This document shows positions 62,636 to 64,000 of a stretch of DNA of 64,000 bases, piece after piece. A program made the translations under genes and the position numbers. Location of the stretch: the NCBI GenBank assembly GCA_025057015.1, contig JANWYG010000022.1, positions 171,862-235,861 of the forward strand, in the 5' to 3' direction. Under the pieces are notes generated by a model. It was not told the origin of the DNA. It ran no database searches and saw only the letters and a list, made by a program, of their open reading frames with translations. Every line of letters begins with the position of its first letter. The first letter of the stretch is position 1. This DNA is from Blastocatellia bacterium. Its GTDB lineage: Bacteria; Acidobacteriota; Blastocatellia; Chloracidobacteriales; JADJPF01.

Positions 62636-63877
62636 ATGGATCTAGAATACGTAGAGACCGTTCTAGAAGAATTTGAGCATTCGCTAAAAAGAGAGTTTTA
62701 CAAGGGCACGGTCAGAACTTTTAATGCCGTTCGATTGTTGACTTCGAAGTATATAACCAAATTTCGGGAAACTCCTTCTGAATACTTAATATATGAGCGG
62801 TGTCTCAAGCTTAGGCGTTACTGGCAGGAAGTTAAATCTCCGCATCCGCCCATATTGATAATTCCGCCGCTTATGGTAACGCCCCAGATCTATGATCTGC
62901 GGCCTGGGCACAGCTTCGTACGGTACTTGCTTGATTATGAATTTGATGTGTTTCTCATTGACTTTGGAGCTCCAACTGTTCAAGACAGGCACTTGCGGTT
63001 GGAGGATTATGTAAAGAATATAGAGCGCTGTGTAGAGGTGGTAAGAGCTACCAGCGGTGCACCGCGGATAACGCTTCTAGGGTACTGTATGGGCGGTATC
63101 TTTTGCAATATGTTTGCTGCTCTTGATCGCCTCAATCGGGTTGAGAGCATCATAGCTATAGCTACGCCCTGCGACTTTACACGTATACCAGTTTATCATG
63201 AGTTGGCAAAGAAGTTGGAGCGGCCTTTAACAACCTTGGCTGAGCTGCTACAGGGCGTACCTCCGATGCTTTCTCGGACTGTATTCCGGATGCTACAGCC
63301 AGTGAAGAATTTTTTGTTGCCGTTTAACTTTATATTAAATCTATGGGATGAGGAGTATGTGGCCAGCTATGAGTCTATGGAGCGCTGGTTTGAGGACTTT
63401 GTGGCCTATCCTCGTGATGCGTTCAAGCAGTTTTTTAGTGAGGTAGTAGTAAAAAACAAGTTGTTCCTAAGCAAGCTCAAGTTGGGCGGTAGGTATGTTG
63501 ATTTGAGCAAGATTAGCGTACCTTATCTAGCGATCGCGGGCCGGGAAGATATTATAGGTCATCCCGACTCGGTAGGTGCTGTATTAGAGGCAGTGGGTAG
63601 CGTTGACAAAAGTTTTGTGCTGGTTAGGGGAGGACATCTTGGGGTGCTGGTTGGTAAGCATGCTAGACATGGATGGGCTAAGATTACTTGCTGGCTTAAG
63701 GAGCACTCAGCGGCGGGATCTTTTGCGGGAAGTGGGAAAAAGGTATTGACAAAGACTGAGGTTTTTGTAAAATCGTCAATTGCTTCTCCTAGGATTCCTC
63801 AAAGGTTGTTTAATATTTCAAGCGACGATTGGGTTGCAAAGAGAAGAAAGAGAGCCTCCCCTGCTTTCAGGGGTTGA
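62636..63877 (+). CDS. phaC: class III-like poly(3-hydroxyalkanoate) synthase PhaC
   Basis: A 413-residue alpha/beta fold synthase. The lipase-like box LLGYCMGG carries Cys151, with Asp305 (AGREDIIG) and His334 (GGHLGVLVG) completing the triad, near the class III PhaC numbering. Class III enzymes need PhaE, which is absent here. About 60 residues extend past the usual end, rich in Ser/Lys. AAAGGATGAG precedes the ATG. It is co-transcribed with proline dehydrogenase. Polymerisation of hydroxyacyl-CoA is the likely role, but some homologues in this size class are not proven synthases. Confidence 0.82.
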   Translation: MDLEYVETVLEEFEHSLKREFYKGTVRTFNAVRLLTSKYITKFRETPSEYLIYERCLKLRRYWQEVKSPHPPILIIPPLMVTPQIYDLRPGHSFVRYLLDYEFDVFLIDFGAPTVQDRHLRLEDYVKNIERCVEVVRATSGAPRITLLGYCMGGIFCNMFAALDRLNRVESIIAIATPCDFTRIPVYHELAKKLERPLTTLAELLQGVPPMLSRTVFRMLQPVKNFLLPFNFILNLWDEEYVASYESMERWFEDFVAYPRDAFKQFFSEVVVKNKLFLSKLKLGGRYVDLSKISVPYLAIAGREDIIGHPDSVGAVLEAVGSVDKSFVLVRGGHLGVLVGKHARHGWAKITCWLKEHSAAGSFAGSGKKVLTKTEVFVKSSIASPRIPQRLFNISSDDWVAKRRKRASPAFRG

Positions 63878-64000
63878 CAGTAGTAAGGTGATTGAGATAT
63901 AGAATAGATTTTTGGAGCCTGGGGGCAGGCAGCTGATGTTTGAAAACCGAATAGAGAGTAAAGAGAGCGACCGAGAGATTTAAGTTACGAGACTGAGAGT
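63878..64000. other. tail of the window without a gene
   Basis: A purine-rich stretch after phaC (many GAGA units, e.g. GAGAGTAAAGAGAGCGACCGAGAGA). No gene, promoter or terminator is visible in the part included. Confidence 0.3.

Noticed and set aside
1..64000. CRISPR arrays, insertion sequences, prophage or integration sites
   Set aside because: I found no regularly spaced repeats, transposase or integrase genes, or tRNA-adjacent direct repeats; the one tRNA is followed by ordinary genes.

Overview
The window looks like a chromosomal stretch of a Gram-negative bacterium, most probably an Acidobacteriota member (inference). Pointers are two secreted VWA proteins of the type called VWFA-related Acidobacterial domain, an Oar-like TonB-dependent receptor with a carboxypeptidase-regulatory domain, an S46 peptidase, a PdxS/PdxT vitamin B6 route and LptE. 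The base composition looks uniform by eye. I see no insertion sequence, prophage, CRISPR array or rRNA. Recognisable promoters resemble sigma-70 consensus, often with a 16-bp spacer (upstream of tRNA-Lys, the PilZ gene, proline dehydrogenase and the S46 peptidase).

Layout. 1-5.3 kb: prkA (5' end cut by the window edge), an alpha/beta hydrolase, yeaH and spoVR, the stress-kinase cluster. 5.3-9.4 kb: tRNA-Lys(CTT), a very large propeller-sensor hybrid histidine kinase and an abutting 2Fe-2S protein. 9.4-12.8 kb: a pdxR-like regulator, pdxS and pdxT on the minus strand, then cytidine deaminase on the plus strand. 12.8-20.3 kb: a DUF3662-FHA protein, then two small unknown genes, moxR, a DUF58 gene and a transglutaminase gene with an unusual C-terminal extension. 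20.6-26.8 kb: a run of secreted VWA protein, OmpA/coiled-coil protein, 920-residue AAA ATPase and MscS channel. 26.8-33.3 kb: housekeeping genes (phoH-ybeY-corC; rpsT; ispF-deoA/pdp-lptE-holA).

33.3-41.8 kb: a small Cys/His-rich gene behind a good Fur-box match and a leader terminator, a soluble CapD-like enzyme, msrB, a dienelactone-hydrolase-like gene, PHP / methyltransferase / cupin genes, pilT, and a glutamate-dehydrogenase homologue whose catalytic residues are replaced, divergent from a PilZ gene. 41.8-50 kb: rsgA, ybaK, a second VWA gene, DAHP synthase, an NtrC/histidine-kinase pair and a PBP4-type carboxypeptidase. 50-58.5 kb: Oar-like receptor and partner, S46 peptidase, and a ZnuD-like receptor with a His-rich loop, preceded by a palindromic candidate operator. 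58.5-63.9 kb: moeA, moaB, a membrane-anchored methyltransferase, proline dehydrogenase and a class-III-like PHA synthase.

Many genes overlap by the 4-bp ATGA/GTGA type, so several operons are clear. The items I consider most worth following are the degenerate glutamate dehydrogenase, the Fur-box small gene with its leader terminator, the VWA-OmpA-ATPase-MscS cluster and the putative zinc-uptake locus.
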